NCBI RefSeq assembly: GCF_000802185.1
Contig: NZ_KN676113.1
Span: forward strand, 1,429,505 to 1,493,504
Direction of reading: 5' to 3'
DNA: 64,000 nt
Source of the DNA: Belnapia sp. F-4-1
Lineage (GTDB): Bacteria > Pseudomonadota > Alphaproteobacteria > Acetobacterales > Acetobacteraceae
How positions within the stretch are numbered: the stretch's first letter is position 1; every line of letters begins with the position of its first letter. Under the pieces are notes generated by a model. That model ran no database searches, was not told where the DNA came from, and saw only the letters and a program-made list of their open reading frames with translations. Below are positions 8,312 through 17,227 of the stretch, one piece after another. Position numbers and translations under genes: made by a program.

Positions 8312-9325
8312 ATGCCAGCCAAGTCGAACTCCTTCCCGCGCCGCCTCCTCCTCGGGGGGCTGGCGCTGCTGCTTCTGCTCGGACTGGGGCAGGTGGTGCT
8401 GTGGCGCTGGATGGCGGGGCAGATGGAGGCCGGGCTCGCCGGCTGGGCGACGGCGCGGCGGGCCGAGGGGTGGGTGGTGCAGCATGGCGCACCGGTGCGC
8501 GGTGGCTGGCCGCTCGCCGTGCGGCTGCGCGTGCCGGATTTCCGCCTGGTCTCCGAGGGGATGGAGTGGCGGGCGCCATCGCTCGACCTCGCCATCGCCC
8601 TGCTTCGGCCGAGGCGGCTGGAGGTCGGACTGTCGGGTGAGCATCGGCTGCGCCTCGGCGCCCGGGAATGGCCGGTGACGGCGGAGCGGCTGACCGCCAG
8701 CCTGCCGGTCGAGCGCCGGGCGTTGCCGAGCGAGGCGGTGATCGAGGGGGGCGGGCTGCGGGCCGGGATGCTCGGCCTGGCGGGACTGCGACTCGATCTG
8801 GAAACCCGGGAAGCAGCCGCCGAGGGCGAGGCGGCGCTGGTGCTGCGGGGCAGGACCGACGGGGTCGATCTGCCGGTCGAGGTGGCCGGGCTCGGCCGGC
8901 GGCTGGAAAGGGCCGGGCTGGAGGCGGTGCTGACCGGGCCGGTGCCGCCGCCGGGCGGACCGCGGGCGCGGGCGACTGCCTGGCGGGATGGTGGGGGAAC
9001 GCTGGCGCTGCAAAGGCTCGATCTCGCCTGGGGGCCGGCGACGGCGGTGCTGGCCGCGACCCTCTCGCTCGATCAGGCCTTGCAGCCCATGGGAGCGGGC
9101 ACGCTGCGGCTCACCGGAGCGGAGGCGGCATTGGATGCGCTGGCCGGCGCCGGGGTGGTGGCGCCGCGCGGCGTGGGAATGGCGCGGGTGATGCTCGGCA
9201 TGCTGGCCCGCGTGCCGCCGGAGGGCGGGCCGCCGCGGATCGAGGTGCCGGTGACGCTGGAGCGACAGCGGCTCGGCATTGCCGGCATGGCGGTGGGGCG
9301 GATCGAGGCCTGGGAGTGGCCGTGA
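8312..9325 (+). CDS. DUF2125 domain protein, membrane anchored
   Basis: This 337-residue protein has a basic start followed by one strongly hydrophobic helix (about 11-30), which is either an uncleaved anchor or a signal peptide. A long beta-rich, Arg/Leu/Glu-rich region then fills the rest. The RAEGWVVQHGAPVRGGWPL stretch near 50 and the GAGTLRLTGAEAALDAL block near 265 resemble DUF2125, an alphaproteobacterial family found beside chaC or tyrA-type genes. Function is unknown; topology suggests an extracytoplasmic domain. It is transcribed divergently from chaC. Confidence 0.75.
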   Translation: MPAKSNSFPRRLLLGGLALLLLLGLGQVVLWRWMAGQMEAGLAGWATARRAEGWVVQHGAPVRGGWPLAVRLRVPDFRLVSEGMEWRAPSLDLAIALLRPRRLEVGLSGEHRLRLGAREWPVTAERLTASLPVERRALPSEAVIEGGGLRAGMLGLAGLRLDLETREAAAEGEAALVLRGRTDGVDLPVEVAGLGRRLERAGLEAVLTGPVPPPGGPRARATAWRDGGGTLALQRLDLAWGPATAVLAATLSLDQALQPMGAGTLRLTGAEAALDALAGAGVVAPRGVGMARVMLGMLARVPPEGGPPRIEVPVTLERQRLGIAGMAVGRIEAWEWP

Positions 9326-9426
9326 CATAAGGGGGTGGTCAGGGGGCGGGCGATGGGCTAGGCTTCGCCCCGATGCACAATCGCTTCTTTCGTACTGCGC
9401 GAATTACCGGCCCGGCAGCCTGAGCC

Positions 9427-9444
9427 GCGCCGTGGGTACGGCGC
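9427..9444. promoter_or_regulatory. Leader hairpin before the ACT-like gene
   Basis: GCGCCGT and ACGGCGC make a perfect 7-bp stem around a GGGT loop, 56 bp upstream of the next ATG. No T-run follows. It may terminate the DUF2125 transcript or structure the leader of the next gene; the sequence does not distinguish these. Confidence 0.3.
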
Positions 9445-9499
9445 GTCCGCGCCGCCGGGTTATCCCGCCCACCCACACGCCAGTCCGGAAGCCGATCCC

Positions 9500-9772
9500 A
9501 TGTGCACCTCCACCCTCGTCACCGTCCGATTCTCCGTCCTCGCCGAGAGCAGCCCCGGCCTCTTGCCGCGCCTGCTGCAGCCGCTCGCCAAGCGTGACCT
9601 GACCGCCGATGCCATGACGGCGCGGCGCGAGGGCGACGACATGCAAGTGGAGCTGGTGCTCGATGCGATGCCAGAGGAGATGGTGCATCTCGTCGCCGGC
9701 AATCTCGGGCAGGTGCTCGGGGTGATGGACGTGCGGGTCGATGCCGGTTCCGCCTTGAAAATGGCAGCCTGA
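9500..9772 (+). CDS. Small ACT-domain-like protein upstream of cydAB
   Basis: This 90-residue protein reads as one beta-alpha-beta-beta-alpha-beta module: STLVTVRFSVLAESSPGLLPRL, a helix over the leucines, then DDMQVELVLDAM, MVHLVAGNLGQVLGV and MDVRVDAG. The opening V-x-F-x-V-x-A-x-x-x-PGLL resembles ACT domains of IlvN/IlvM-type regulatory subunits. It has no catalytic partner next to it. It precedes the bd oxidase genes on the same strand with about 90 bp of hairpin-rich spacer. It might bind an amino acid and regulate something in trans, but that is inference. The ACT call is from pattern only. Confidence 0.55.
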   Translation: MCTSTLVTVRFSVLAESSPGLLPRLLQPLAKRDLTADAMTARREGDDMQVELVLDAMPEEMVHLVAGNLGQVLGVMDVRVDAGSALKMAA

Positions 9773-9788
9773 TTTCCGAGGTTGCGGT

Positions 9789-9844
9789 GCAGCGCAGCAT
9801 GGCGCTGCGGCCGTTCCCTCGGCTGGGGCTCCCCTGGCCGAGGG
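9789..9844. terminator. Tandem hairpins between the ACT-like gene and cydA
   Basis: Two inverted repeats lie side by side. The first is GCAGCGC / GCGCTGC (9789-9808). The second is CCCTCGGC / GCCGAGGG (9816-9844) with an inner GGGG / CCCC pair. The second ends 19 bp before the cydA ATG, close to an AAGGA-type ribosome site. They could attenuate read-through or form a cydA leader structure. No T-tract is present. Confidence 0.35.
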
Positions 9845-9863
9845 CGGGATAAGGACCAGGCCG

Positions 9864-11294
9864 ATGCTGTGGGATGCCCTGCCGGATGCGTTGCTGCTGG
9901 CTCGCATCCAATTCGCTTTCACCGTCACCTTCCACTTCCTTTTCCCGGCCTTCACCATCGGCCTCGCCAGCTATCTCGCGGTGCTGGAGGGGCTGTGGCT
10001 CTGGACCGGGCGGGCGGCCTATCTCGACCTGTTCCGCTACTGGCTGAAGGTCTTCGCCGTGAACTTCGCCATGGGCGTCGTCTCCGGCATCGTGCTGTCC
10101 TACCAGTTCGGGACCAACTGGTCGGTCTTCGCCGACCGTACCGGGCCGGTGCTCGGGCCGCTGATGGGCTATGAGGTGCTGACGGCCTTCTTCCTCGAGG
10201 CAGGCTTCCTCGGGGTGATGCTGTTCGGGCTGGGGCGCGTGGGCAAGGGGCTGCATTTCGCGGCGACGAGCCTGGTGGCCATCGGCACGCTGATCTCGGG
10301 CTTCTGGATCCTCTCGGCGAATTCTTGGATGCAGACGCCGGCGGGCTTCACCATCGGGCCGGACGGGCGCTTCCTGCCGGCGGATTGGTGGGAGATCGTC
10401 TTCAACCCTTCCTTCCCCTTCCGCTACCTGCACACCATCACCGGCGCCTACCTGACGACGGCGATGATCGTCGGCGCCGTGGGCGCCTTCCACATCCTGC
10501 GCGACCGGGCCAACGAGCGGGCGCGGATCATGTTCTCCATGGCGATGTGGATGGCGGCGACGGTGGCGCCGGCGCAGGCCGTCTTCGGCGACATGCAGGG
10601 GCTCTGGGCGCTGCACTACCAGCCGCAAAAGGTGGCTGCCATGGAGGGGCACTGGGAGACGCAGCGCGGCGCGCCGCTGATCCTGTTCGGCCTGCCGGAC
10701 ATGGAGCGGGAGGAGACGCGGATGCGGGTCGAGATTCCCTATCTCGGCAGCCTGATCCTGCGGCACAGCCTGGATGGCGAGATCAGGGGCCTCAAGGACT
10801 TCCCGCCCGACCAGCGGCCGACCAACGTGCCGCTGGTGTTCTGGTCCTTCCGCATCATGGTCGGCATCGGCTGCCTGATGATCGCGCTGGGGGCGGTTTC
10901 GCTCTGGCTGCGGTTCAGGGGGCGGCTCTACGATACGCCCTGGTTCCAGCGATGGGCGGTGGCGATGGCGCCGTCCGGCCTCGTCGCCGTCACCTTCGGC
11001 TGGATCACGACGGAGGCGGGGCGGCAGCCTTTCACCGTCTATGGGCTGATGCGGACGGCGGAGAGCGTGAGCCCGATCGCGGCGCCGGCCGTCGCGGCCT
11101 CGCTGGCGGCCTTCGTCGTCGTCTACTTCTGCGTCTTCGGCGCGGGCATGTGGTACCTGTTCCGCCTGCTGGGCAAGCCGCCGCTGCCGCATGAGGAGGG
11201 GCCGCGGGACGACCAGCCGATCCGCACCGCCGGCATCACGCCCGCGCCCTCGGCGCAGCGGCCGCCGGCGCGGCATCCGGAGCCTGCGGAATGA
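9864..11294 (+). CDS. cydA: Cytochrome bd-type quinol oxidase subunit I (CioA-like)
   Basis: This 476-residue catalytic subunit of a bd-type oxidase oxidises quinol and reduces oxygen to water without pumping protons. Visible family features are the N-terminal heme ligand region FTVTFHFLFPAF (His24), the PFRYLHTITGAYL heme region near residue 190, and WSFRIMVGIG with its Met ligand near 330. The Q-loop is short, as in cyanide-insensitive CioA proteins. The usual GRQPW motif reads GRQPFTVYG, a Trp-to-Phe change. A Pro-rich C-terminal tail follows the last helix. It is co-transcribed with cydB after a 22-bp gap. Confidence 0.92.
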   Translation: MLWDALPDALLLARIQFAFTVTFHFLFPAFTIGLASYLAVLEGLWLWTGRAAYLDLFRYWLKVFAVNFAMGVVSGIVLSYQFGTNWSVFADRTGPVLGPLMGYEVLTAFFLEAGFLGVMLFGLGRVGKGLHFAATSLVAIGTLISGFWILSANSWMQTPAGFTIGPDGRFLPADWWEIVFNPSFPFRYLHTITGAYLTTAMIVGAVGAFHILRDRANERARIMFSMAMWMAATVAPAQAVFGDMQGLWALHYQPQKVAAMEGHWETQRGAPLILFGLPDMEREETRMRVEIPYLGSLILRHSLDGEIRGLKDFPPDQRPTNVPLVFWSFRIMVGIGCLMIALGAVSLWLRFRGRLYDTPWFQRWAVAMAPSGLVAVTFGWITTEAGRQPFTVYGLMRTAESVSPIAAPAVAASLAAFVVVYFCVFGAGMWYLFRLLGKPPLPHEEGPRDDQPIRTAGITPAPSAQRPPARHPEPAE

Positions 11295-11316
11295 GCGTCT
11301 TGCCGGAGGCAAGCCC

Positions 11317-12345
11317 ATGAGTGCCGAGACCATTGCGACGATCTGGGCCTTCCTGATCGCCACCGCCGTCTTCCTCTATGTCTGCATGGACGGCTTCGAC
11401 CTCGGCGTCGGCATCCTCTTCCCCTGGATCCGGGGGCAGGAGGACCGTGACGTCTCGGTCAACACCATCGCGCCGGTCTGGGACGGGAACGAGACCTGGC
11501 TGGTGATGGGGGGCGCGGGGCTCTTCGCCGTCTTCCCGCTGGCCTATGCCACCATCATGCCGGCGCTCTACATGCCGATCATCCTGATGCTGCTGGCGCT
11601 GATCTTCCGCGGCGTCTCCTTCGAAATGCGCTTCCGCGCGGAGACGGAGGGGCAGCGCCTCGCCTGGGACCGCGCCTTTTCCTGGGGGAGCTATGCGGCG
11701 ACGCTTTGCCAGGGGCTGGCGCTCGGCGCCTTCGTGCAGGGGATCGAGGTGGAGGAGCGCGCCTATGCCGGCGGCTGGTGGGACTGGCTGACGCCCTTCT
11801 CCTGCCTCACCGCCGCGGCGCTGGTGGTGGGCTACGGGCTGCTCGGCGCCTGCTGGCTGGTGTGGAAGACCGAGGGCGAGTTGCAGGACCAGGCGCGCGG
11901 GCTGGCGCGGCGGCTCGGCGTGCTGACGCTCCTGCTCATCGCGCTGGTGAGCGCGATCATGCCCTTCCTCCAGCCGGAATTCCGGGAGCGGTGGTTCGCC
12001 TTCCCGGCGATCCTGGCGGCGCTGCCGGTGCCGGTGCTGGTGGTCTTCCTCGGATGGCGGATGTTCAAGGCGCTGAGGGAGACGGATGGGCACCCCTGGC
12101 GGGACGGGCTGCCCTTCCTCTGTGCGCTCGGGCTGTTCTTCCTCGCCTATACGGGACTCGGCATCTCCATGTGGCCAATGATCGTGCCGCCGGAGCTGAC
12201 GATCTGGGATGCGGCGGCGCCACGGGACTCACAGCTCTTCCTGCTGGTGGGGGCGGCGGTGCTGATCCCGATCATCCTGGCCTATACGGGCTACGTTTAT
12301 TGGCTGTTCCGGGGGAAGGTGAAGCATGGCGAGGGCTACCATTAG
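11317..12345 (+). CDS. cydB: Cytochrome bd-type quinol oxidase subunit II (CioB-like)
   Basis: This 342-residue CydB/CioB subunit has about eight transmembrane helices that pack against CydA. The family hallmarks are the N-terminal MDGFDLGVGILFPW stretch and the TIAPVWDGNETWLVMGGAGLFAVFP block (both within the first 75 residues). Start ATG 11317 places the first helix at once after MSAETIATIWAF, and earlier in-frame codons lie inside cydA. The stop is overlapped by the small DUF2474 gene. With CydA it forms a cytoplasmic-membrane terminal oxidase, likely used at low oxygen or when the haem-copper oxidases are inhibited. Confidence 0.92.
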   Translation: MSAETIATIWAFLIATAVFLYVCMDGFDLGVGILFPWIRGQEDRDVSVNTIAPVWDGNETWLVMGGAGLFAVFPLAYATIMPALYMPIILMLLALIFRGVSFEMRFRAETEGQRLAWDRAFSWGSYAATLCQGLALGAFVQGIEVEERAYAGGWWDWLTPFSCLTAAALVVGYGLLGACWLVWKTEGELQDQARGLARRLGVLTLLLIALVSAIMPFLQPEFRERWFAFPAILAALPVPVLVVFLGWRMFKALRETDGHPWRDGLPFLCALGLFFLAYTGLGISMWPMIVPPELTIWDAAAPRDSQLFLLVGAAVLIPIILAYTGYVYWLFRGKVKHGEGYH

Positions 12346-12439
12346 CCGCTGGCTGTGGTTCCTCGGGCTCTGGGCAGCGGGGGTGGTGACGGTGGGAGCC
12401 GTCGCCATGCTGCTCAGGGCGATGATGAAGGCGCTGTGA
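12326..12439 (+). CDS. DUF2474 small membrane subunit of the bd oxidase
   Basis: A 37-residue protein overlapping the 3' end of cydB by 20 bp: a short basic/polar start (MARATISRW), then one hydrophobic helix (about 9-30), ending RAMMKAL. DUF2474 peptides occupy precisely this place downstream of cioAB and are thought, like CydX, to be a single-helix subunit stabilising the oxidase. Size, position, membrane helix and the translation-coupled overlap support the call; the peptide is easy to miss by automatic gene finding. Confidence 0.8.
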   Translation: MARATISRWLWFLGLWAAGVVTVGAVAMLLRAMMKAL

Positions 12440-12454
12440 GGCGGGCCAGCAGGG

Positions 12455-13096
12455 CTAGCGGCCCAGTACCTCTTTTACGAAGGATGGCGGAATCGGCGGC
12501 TGGAGCATGCGCCAGAATTCTTGAGCCTGCCTGCTCCAATCCTGCTTCATACGTTCTAGGTCCGGCAGTTGTGCCGCCGGCAGCGTCTCGCGTAGCACGC
12601 CGAGTATCTTCAGCGAGTGATCGACCACCCTGTCGAAATCCGCCTGCGCCGCCCTGCCGGCGATGGGTTCTTGCTCTGCGATATAGTCAGATACTCTGTG
12701 AGCAATCCGCTTGGATCGCCATTGAGTAAGAACCGAGATTGAGTCCCGAGTTGCCTTGTCGCGCTTCGTAGCCTCGCGGAGCCTGTGCAACTGCTCCTGA
12801 GAGAGATTCGGCTCGGCTTTGATAGCTCTGCTGAGCTTCTCGACGCTGAATGCGTCTCCAGATGGGCACCAGATCCGCATCAATGCCATGTTTGCGGCGA
12901 CGGTGGCGGCACGGGACAGAGAGTGCGCGACCATTCCAGTCCCATGGCTGCACAGCCAGTCAGTCACGTCATCTCGTGCAAAGCATGGGCGCGCAGCCTC
13001 CATCGCCTGGATGGCCGCGCCAAGCTCCGCAGCGAACTCGTGTGCAAGGGTTGCGAGGCCCGACGCCGCTCGCGGCCCGGCCTCCTCCACCCTCAC
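12455..13096 (-). CDS. HEPN/AbiU2-like protein, putative RNase or abortive-infection factor
   Basis: This 213-residue soluble, mostly helical protein has no signal peptide. Its middle contains an R-X5-H pattern (RSKRIAH, near residue 135) within SVLTQWRSKRIAHRVSDY. That resembles the catalytic motif and context of HEPN domains of the AbiU2 kind, where Arg and His cleave RNA in toxin or phage-defence proteins. Base composition is lower in GC than both neighbours. The GTG start at 13096 overlaps the tyrA stop (GTGA); an alternative is the ATG encoding MEAARPCF about 32 residues later. No antitoxin-like partner is visible. The HEPN assignment is pattern-based. Confidence 0.5.
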   Translation of the reverse strand: MRVEEAGPRAASGLATLAHEFAAELGAAIQAMEAARPCFARDDVTDWLCSHGTGMVAHSLSRAATVAANMALMRIWCPSGDAFSVEKLSRAIKAEPNLSQEQLHRLREATKRDKATRDSISVLTQWRSKRIAHRVSDYIAEQEPIAGRAAQADFDRVVDHSLKILGVLRETLPAAQLPDLERMKQDWSRQAQEFWRMLQPPIPPSFVKEVLGR

Positions 13097-13980
13097 GCCT
13101 GCTTCCGCTCGATCAGCCCCCGCCGGATGCGGCGCCCACGCCGGATGCGGTCCTCGATGAAATCCGCCTCGCCCCAGCGAACGGCGCGGGCCAGGGCGTG
13201 GCTGTCCTCGGTGAAGCGGGCGAGCATCTCCAGCAAGGCATCGCGGTTGTTGAGGAAGATGTCGCGCCACATGTCGATGTCGCTCGCCGCGATGCGGGTG
13301 AAGTCGCGGAAGCCGCTGGCCGCGAATTTCAGCACCGCCTCGCGCGTCTCCTCCGCCAGGTCGTCGGCGGTGCCGCAGATGGTGAAGGCGATCAGGTGCG
13401 GCAGGTGGGAGACGATGGCGACGACCTTGTCATGCGTCGCGGCATCCATGCTCTCGACCGTGGAGCCGGCGCGGCGCCAGAGCTCGGCCACCGTCTCCGT
13501 CGCGGCGCGGTCGCCGTCGGGGAGCGGGGTGAGGATGGTGTAGCGGCCCTCGAAGAGCGCGGCGAAGCCGGCATCGGGGCCGGAATGCTCGGTGCCGGCC
13601 ATGGGATGGGCGGGGACGAGGTGGATGCCCGGCGGCAGGAGGGGCGCGAGGTCGCGGATGACGCTGCCCTTGGTGCTGCCGACATCGGTGAGGATGCAGC
13701 CGGGCGCGAGATGCGGCGCGATCTGCGCCATCACGCCCGCATAGGCGCCGACGGGGACGCAGAGGATGACGCAGTCCGCCCCCTCGACGGCGCGGGCGGC
13801 ATCCGCCTCCACCACATCGGCGAAGCCGAGCTCGCGGATGCGCTCAAGCGTCTCCGGCTTGCGGGTATGGGCGACGATCGTCTCCGCGATGTCGTCCCGC
13901 TCCCGCGCCAGACGGGCGATGGAGCTGCCGATGAGGCCGGCGCCGATGAGGCAGAGGCGCCGGAACAGGGGTTCGCTCAT
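13093..13980 (-). CDS. tyrA: Prephenate/arogenate dehydrogenase family protein
   Basis: This 295-residue TyrA-type enzyme oxidatively decarboxylates prephenate (or arogenate) with NAD(P) in tyrosine synthesis. The Rossmann motif [16 protein letters not shown] is at residues 10-25. VGSTKGSVI and [19 protein letters not shown] (about 118-138) mark the substrate pocket, and SHLPHLIAF supplies the conserved catalytic His region. The C-terminal helical dimerisation domain contains [19 protein letters not shown]. No ACT domain is attached. It is the third gene of the chorismate mutase-hisC-tyrA operon and starts within the hisC stop (ATGA). Confidence 0.9.
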   Translation of the reverse strand: MSEPLFRRLCLIGAGLIGSSIARLARERDDIAETIVAHTRKPETLERIRELGFADVVEADAARAVEGADCVILCVPVGAYAGVMAQIAPHLAPGCILTDVGSTKGSVIRDLAPLLPPGIHLVPAHPMAGTEHSGPDAGFAALFEGRYTILTPLPDGDRAATETVAELWRRAGSTVESMDAATHDKVVAIVSHLPHLIAFTICGTADDLAEETREAVLKFAASGFRDFTRIAASDIDMWRDIFLNNRDALLEMLARFTEDSHALARAVRWGEADFIEDRIRRGRRIRRGLIERKQA

Positions 13981-15068
13981 TTGGTGCCGTGCATGAAGCC
14001 CGTCAGCGCGTCGAGCACCATCCCGCATTCCTCCGCCGTGCCGATGGTGATGCGAAGGCATTGCGGCAGGCTGTAGCTCGCCATGGCGCGGACGATGAGG
14101 CCGCGCGACTTCAGCGCGGCATCCGCCCCCTTGGCGCGCTCGGCGGTGCCGAAATCGGCGAGGATGAAATTGCCCTCGCTCGGGTGGACGGTGATGCCCG
14201 CGGCACGCAGCCCGTCGGAGAGCTTCGCCCGCCACTCGCTGTTGTGAGCGACGGACTTCTCCACCCAGCCGTGCTCGGCGAGGGCTGCGATGCCGGCGGC
14301 CATGGCGGGGGCGTTGACGTTGAAGGGGCCGCGGACGCGGTTCAGCACGTCGGTGATGTGCGGCGGCGCATAGGTCCAGCCGAGCCGCACGCCGCCGAGG
14401 CCGAAGACCTTGCTGAAGGTGCGCGTCATGATGGTGTTGGTGCCGGCCTCGACCAGCGCCACGCCCGGGTCGTAGTCGGGGCGGGTGACGTATTCGGCAT
14501 AGGCGCTGTCGAGCACCAGCAGCACGTCCTCGCGGAGGCCAGCGTGCAGGCGCTCGATCTCCGACTGCGGCAGGATGGAGCCGGTCGGGTTGTTCGGGTT
14601 GGCCAGGAACATCAGCCGGGTGCGGGGGCCGACGGCGGCGAGCAGCGCGTCGACATCGGCGGTCAGGTTGCGCTCCGGCACCTTGATGATGCGGCAGCCG
14701 GCATAGCGGCCGGCGATGTCGTACATGACGAAGCCATGGGCGCTCATCACCAGCTCCGTGCCCTCGCCGCCATAGGCCATGATGATGTGGCCGATCAGCT
14801 CGTCGGAGCCGTTGCCGCAGACGACCTTATCGGCGTCCAGGCCGTAGCGGGTGGCGATGGCCTGGCGGAGGGCGGTGCTGCCGCCATCGGGGTAGCGGTG
14901 CAGCTCCCCGGCCAGCTTGGCATAGGCGGCCTGGGCGCCGGGCGGCACGCCGAAGGCGCCCTCGTTGGAGGAGAGCTTGATGATCCGGTTGACGCCCGGA
15001 ATCTTCGACTCGCCACCGACATAGGGCTCGATCGAGAGGATCGAGGGGCGGGGCAGCAGGGTGGGCAT
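13977..15068 (-). CDS. hisC: Histidinol-phosphate/aromatic aminotransferase HisC
   Basis: This 363-residue fold-type I PLP aminotransferase would convert imidazole-acetol phosphate to histidinol phosphate, or aminate prephenate or phenylpyruvate. The N-terminus has [15 protein letters not shown] (Asn-Glu family motif). NPNNPTGS is near residue 175, DSAYAEYV near 205, and [16 protein letters not shown] carries the PLP lysine near residue 232. Its position between chorismate mutase and tyrA points to a role, perhaps shared, in aromatic amino acid synthesis. It overlaps chorismate mutase by 1 bp and tyrA by 4 bp. Confidence 0.9.
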   Translation of the reverse strand: MPTLLPRPSILSIEPYVGGESKIPGVNRIIKLSSNEGAFGVPPGAQAAYAKLAGELHRYPDGGSTALRQAIATRYGLDADKVVCGNGSDELIGHIIMAYGGEGTELVMSAHGFVMYDIAGRYAGCRIIKVPERNLTADVDALLAAVGPRTRLMFLANPNNPTGSILPQSEIERLHAGLREDVLLVLDSAYAEYVTRPDYDPGVALVEAGTNTIMTRTFSKVFGLGGVRLGWTYAPPHITDVLNRVRGPFNVNAPAMAAGIAALAEHGWVEKSVAHNSEWRAKLSDGLRAAGITVHPSEGNFILADFGTAERAKGADAALKSRGLIVRAMASYSLPQCLRITIGTAEECGMVLDALTGFMHGTK

Positions 15069-15916
15069 CAGCCGATGTCTCCTCTCTCGGGCACCGCGTA
15101 GAAGCCCAGCGGCAGGGCACGGTCGACGGGCAGGGCGGCGAGGCGAGGGTCGCCCGCCTCGAGCACGCCATCGACCTCGACCAGGGCGCGCAGCACGCCG
15201 CCGTCGCGGCGGAGCTGCATCATGCGGGGGGCGAGGCCGGCGGCGGTGAGTGCGCCGGCGAGTTGGGCGCGGCTGCGCTCCTCCATCGCCTCGATGCGCA
15301 GCAGGGAGCAGTCGGCGCCGCTCGGGTCCGGTGCGCCGGGGGCGATGGCCAGCGCCTCGGGCCGCCGGTCAGGGCCGCTGGCGTAGAAGGGCAGCCGGGC
15401 GATGACCTGGAGGCGCGGGCTGTCGAGGCTCATCCACCAGGCCTCTTCCGGCGCCTCAGCCTCCTCCGGCAAGGGGAGGACCGCGACCTGCGCCTCGCCG
15501 GCGGCGACGGCGGCGAGAGCGCGGGAGGCGGTCGGCAGGGTGCGGAGCGGCGTCAGCCCGCCGAAATGCTCGCGCGCGACGCGGCCGAATTCCGCGGTGC
15601 GGGCATAGACGGCGACGGTGAAGCCACCCTGCTGGGCGGAGGAGGAGGCGAGAATCTCCCGCCAGAGCCGCACCAGCGCCTCGGGCGGCAGGGCGCCGTG
15701 GTGGCGGGCGAGCAGGCGGCGGAGGATCATCGCCTCCCGCCCCGGGCGCAGTGGGCTCGGGCTGCCGGCCTTGGCGCGGCTGGCGGCGAGGCGGGCGACG
15801 ACATCGGCCCGGCGCATCACCAGATCGTGCAGCGCGTCGTCCAGCGCATCGATCTCCGCGCGGGCGGCAGCGAGCGGGTCGGGCGCGGCGGGGTCGAGGG
15901 CGGTGTCGGGGGTCAT
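15068..15916 (-). CDS. Chorismate mutase with C-terminal dehydratase-like region
   Basis: This 282-residue protein begins with an AroQ-type chorismate mutase helix bundle (about 18-95: [20 protein letters not shown], then [10 protein letters not shown] and [15 protein letters not shown]). A C-terminal region (about 105-275) runs [21 protein letters not shown], echoing the start of prephenate dehydratases, but I see no clear catalytic Thr-Arg-Phe motif. Chorismate mutase makes prephenate, the substrate for tyrA two genes on. The first gene of the operon, it is preceded by two hairpins (15920-15990) and is divergent from metX. A fused but degenerate dehydratase or ligand-sensing domain is possible. 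Confidence 0.8.
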   Translation of the reverse strand: MTPDTALDPAAPDPLAAARAEIDALDDALHDLVMRRADVVARLAASRAKAGSPSPLRPGREAMILRRLLARHHGALPPEALVRLWREILASSSAQQGGFTVAVYARTAEFGRVAREHFGGLTPLRTLPTASRALAAVAAGEAQVAVLPLPEEAEAPEEAWWMSLDSPRLQVIARLPFYASGPDRRPEALAIAPGAPDPSGADCSLLRIEAMEERSRAQLAGALTAAGLAPRMMQLRRDGGVLRALVEVDGVLEAGDPRLAALPVDRALPLGFYAVPERGDIG

Positions 15917-15919
15917 GGT

Positions 15920-15990
15920 CCGGGCAATCGTTCCCGGCAGCTTTAGAGCAAACCCCGGACGGGTGGAAACCCGGGAGGGGTAATTTGCTC
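15920..15990. promoter_or_regulatory. Structured leader between chorismate mutase and metX
   Basis: Two inverted repeats fill this divergent gap. CCGGG / CCCGG (15920-15924 and 15933-15937) abuts the chorismate mutase start and covers its ribosome-binding region. A long interrupted hairpin follows: GAGCAAA / TTTGCTC (15946-15952 and 15984-15990), inside it CCCC / GGGG (15953-15956 and 15977-15980), then a symmetric GGA/GGA internal loop, then CGGGT / ACCCG (15960-15964 and 15969-15973) closed by a GGAA tetraloop. It does not match the SAM-II core I know from alphaproteobacterial metX or metA leaders. Function could be attenuation of either operon. Confidence 0.5.
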
Positions 15991-16072
15991 GCTCGGCATG
16001 GGACGTGTGCGGGCGCCCCGCCAAGGCCGACCGTTGAAGACCCGGGCCGGGGGGCCTATTCCTCCCCAAGCC

Positions 16073-17227
16073 ATGTCAACACACGTCGCCCCCTTCCCGC
16101 AGGTGGACCACCAGCGCGCCCTCTTCCCCGAGGGGCTGGCGCTGGATTGCGGCATGGCCATCGCGCCGCTGGCCGTCGCCTACCGGACCTATGGCCGGCT
16201 GAACGCGGCGCGGAGCAATGCCATCCTCGTCTGCCACGCGCTGACCGGCGACCAGTACCTGGCCGAGCCGCAGCCGCTGACCGGCAAGCCGGGCTGGTGG
16301 CAGACCATCGTCGGGCCGGGGCGGCCGCTCGATACCGACCGCTACTTCATCATCTGCGCCAATGTGCTCGGCGGCTGCATGGGCTCCACCGGGCCGCGCG
16401 AGGAGATGACGGATGCCGAGGGGCGGCCAATGGGGCGGCCCTGGGGGACGGATTTTCCCAATGTCACCATCCGCGACATGGTGCGGGCGCAGAAGAAGCT
16501 GACGGAACACCTCGGGATCGAGCGGCTGCTGGCGGTGGTTGGCGGCTCGATGGGCGGGATGCAGGTGCTGGAATGGGCGGCGACCTTCCCCGATGCCGTC
16601 TATGCGGCGGCGCCGGTAGCCACGGCGGCCTATCACAGCGCGCAGAACATCGCCTTCCATGAGGTCGGGCGCACCTCGATCCATGCCGACCCGGACTGGC
16701 GCGGCGGGCGCTACTGGGAGGAGGGGCTGGTGCCGGCCAAGGGCCTCTCCGTCGCGCGGATGGTGGCGCACATCACCTATCTGTCGGAGCAGGCGCTGAC
16801 GCGGAAATTCGGGCGCCGGCTGCGGGGGGCGAGCGCGCTGACCTTCCTCGAGGATGTCTTCGAGGTGGAGAGCTACCTCAGGCACCAGGGCAGCACCTTC
16901 GTGCGCCGGTTCGATGCCAATAGCTACCTGACCATCACCCGGGCGATGGACTATTTCGACATGGCGGCGGAGCATGGCGGGGATCTGCCGGCGGCCTTCC
17001 GGGGGACGCGGACGCGGTTCTTCGTCGCGTCCTTCTCCTCGGACTGGCTGTTCCCGACGACGGAGAGCCGCGCCATCGTCCGGGCGCTGAATGCGGCGGC
17101 GGCGAATGTCAGCTTCGTCGAGATCGCCTCCGACAAGGGGCACGACGCCTTCCTGCTGGAGGAGCCGGACTTCCACCGGGCCCTCGGCGGGTTCCTCGCG
17201 GGCTGCGCGGACCGGCTCGGCGTTTAG
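16073..17227 (+). CDS. metX: Homoserine O-acetyltransferase MetX
   Basis: This 384-residue alpha/beta-hydrolase acylates homoserine in methionine synthesis. The oxyanion region is [12 protein letters not shown]; the nucleophile elbow is [14 protein letters not shown], with the catalytic Ser near residue 160. The acid/base pair lies in SFSSDWLFP and [13 protein letters not shown] near residues 325 and 358. Acetyl specificity is the usual assignment, but MetX homologues using succinyl-CoA exist and cannot be told apart by eye. ATG 16073 gives the standard N-terminus. It is divergent from the chorismate mutase operon across a structured leader and convergent with the AtuA-associated gene, overlapping by 4 bp. 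Confidence 0.92.
   Translation: MSTHVAPFPQVDHQRALFPEGLALDCGMAIAPLAVAYRTYGRLNAARSNAILVCHALTGDQYLAEPQPLTGKPGWWQTIVGPGRPLDTDRYFIICANVLGGCMGSTGPREEMTDAEGRPMGRPWGTDFPNVTIRDMVRAQKKLTEHLGIERLLAVVGGSMGGMQVLEWAATFPDAVYAAAPVATAAYHSAQNIAFHEVGRTSIHADPDWRGGRYWEEGLVPAKGLSVARMVAHITYLSEQALTRKFGRRLRGASALTFLEDVFEVESYLRHQGSTFVRRFDANSYLTITRAMDYFDMAAEHGGDLPAAFRGTRTRFFVASFSSDWLFPTTESRAIVRALNAAAANVSFVEIASDKGHDAFLLEEPDFHRALGGFLAGCADRLGV

Noticed and set aside
15917-16072. SAM-II riboswitch before metX
   Set aside because: I looked for the conserved SAM-II core and pseudoknot partner and did not find them; only the hairpins reported are present.
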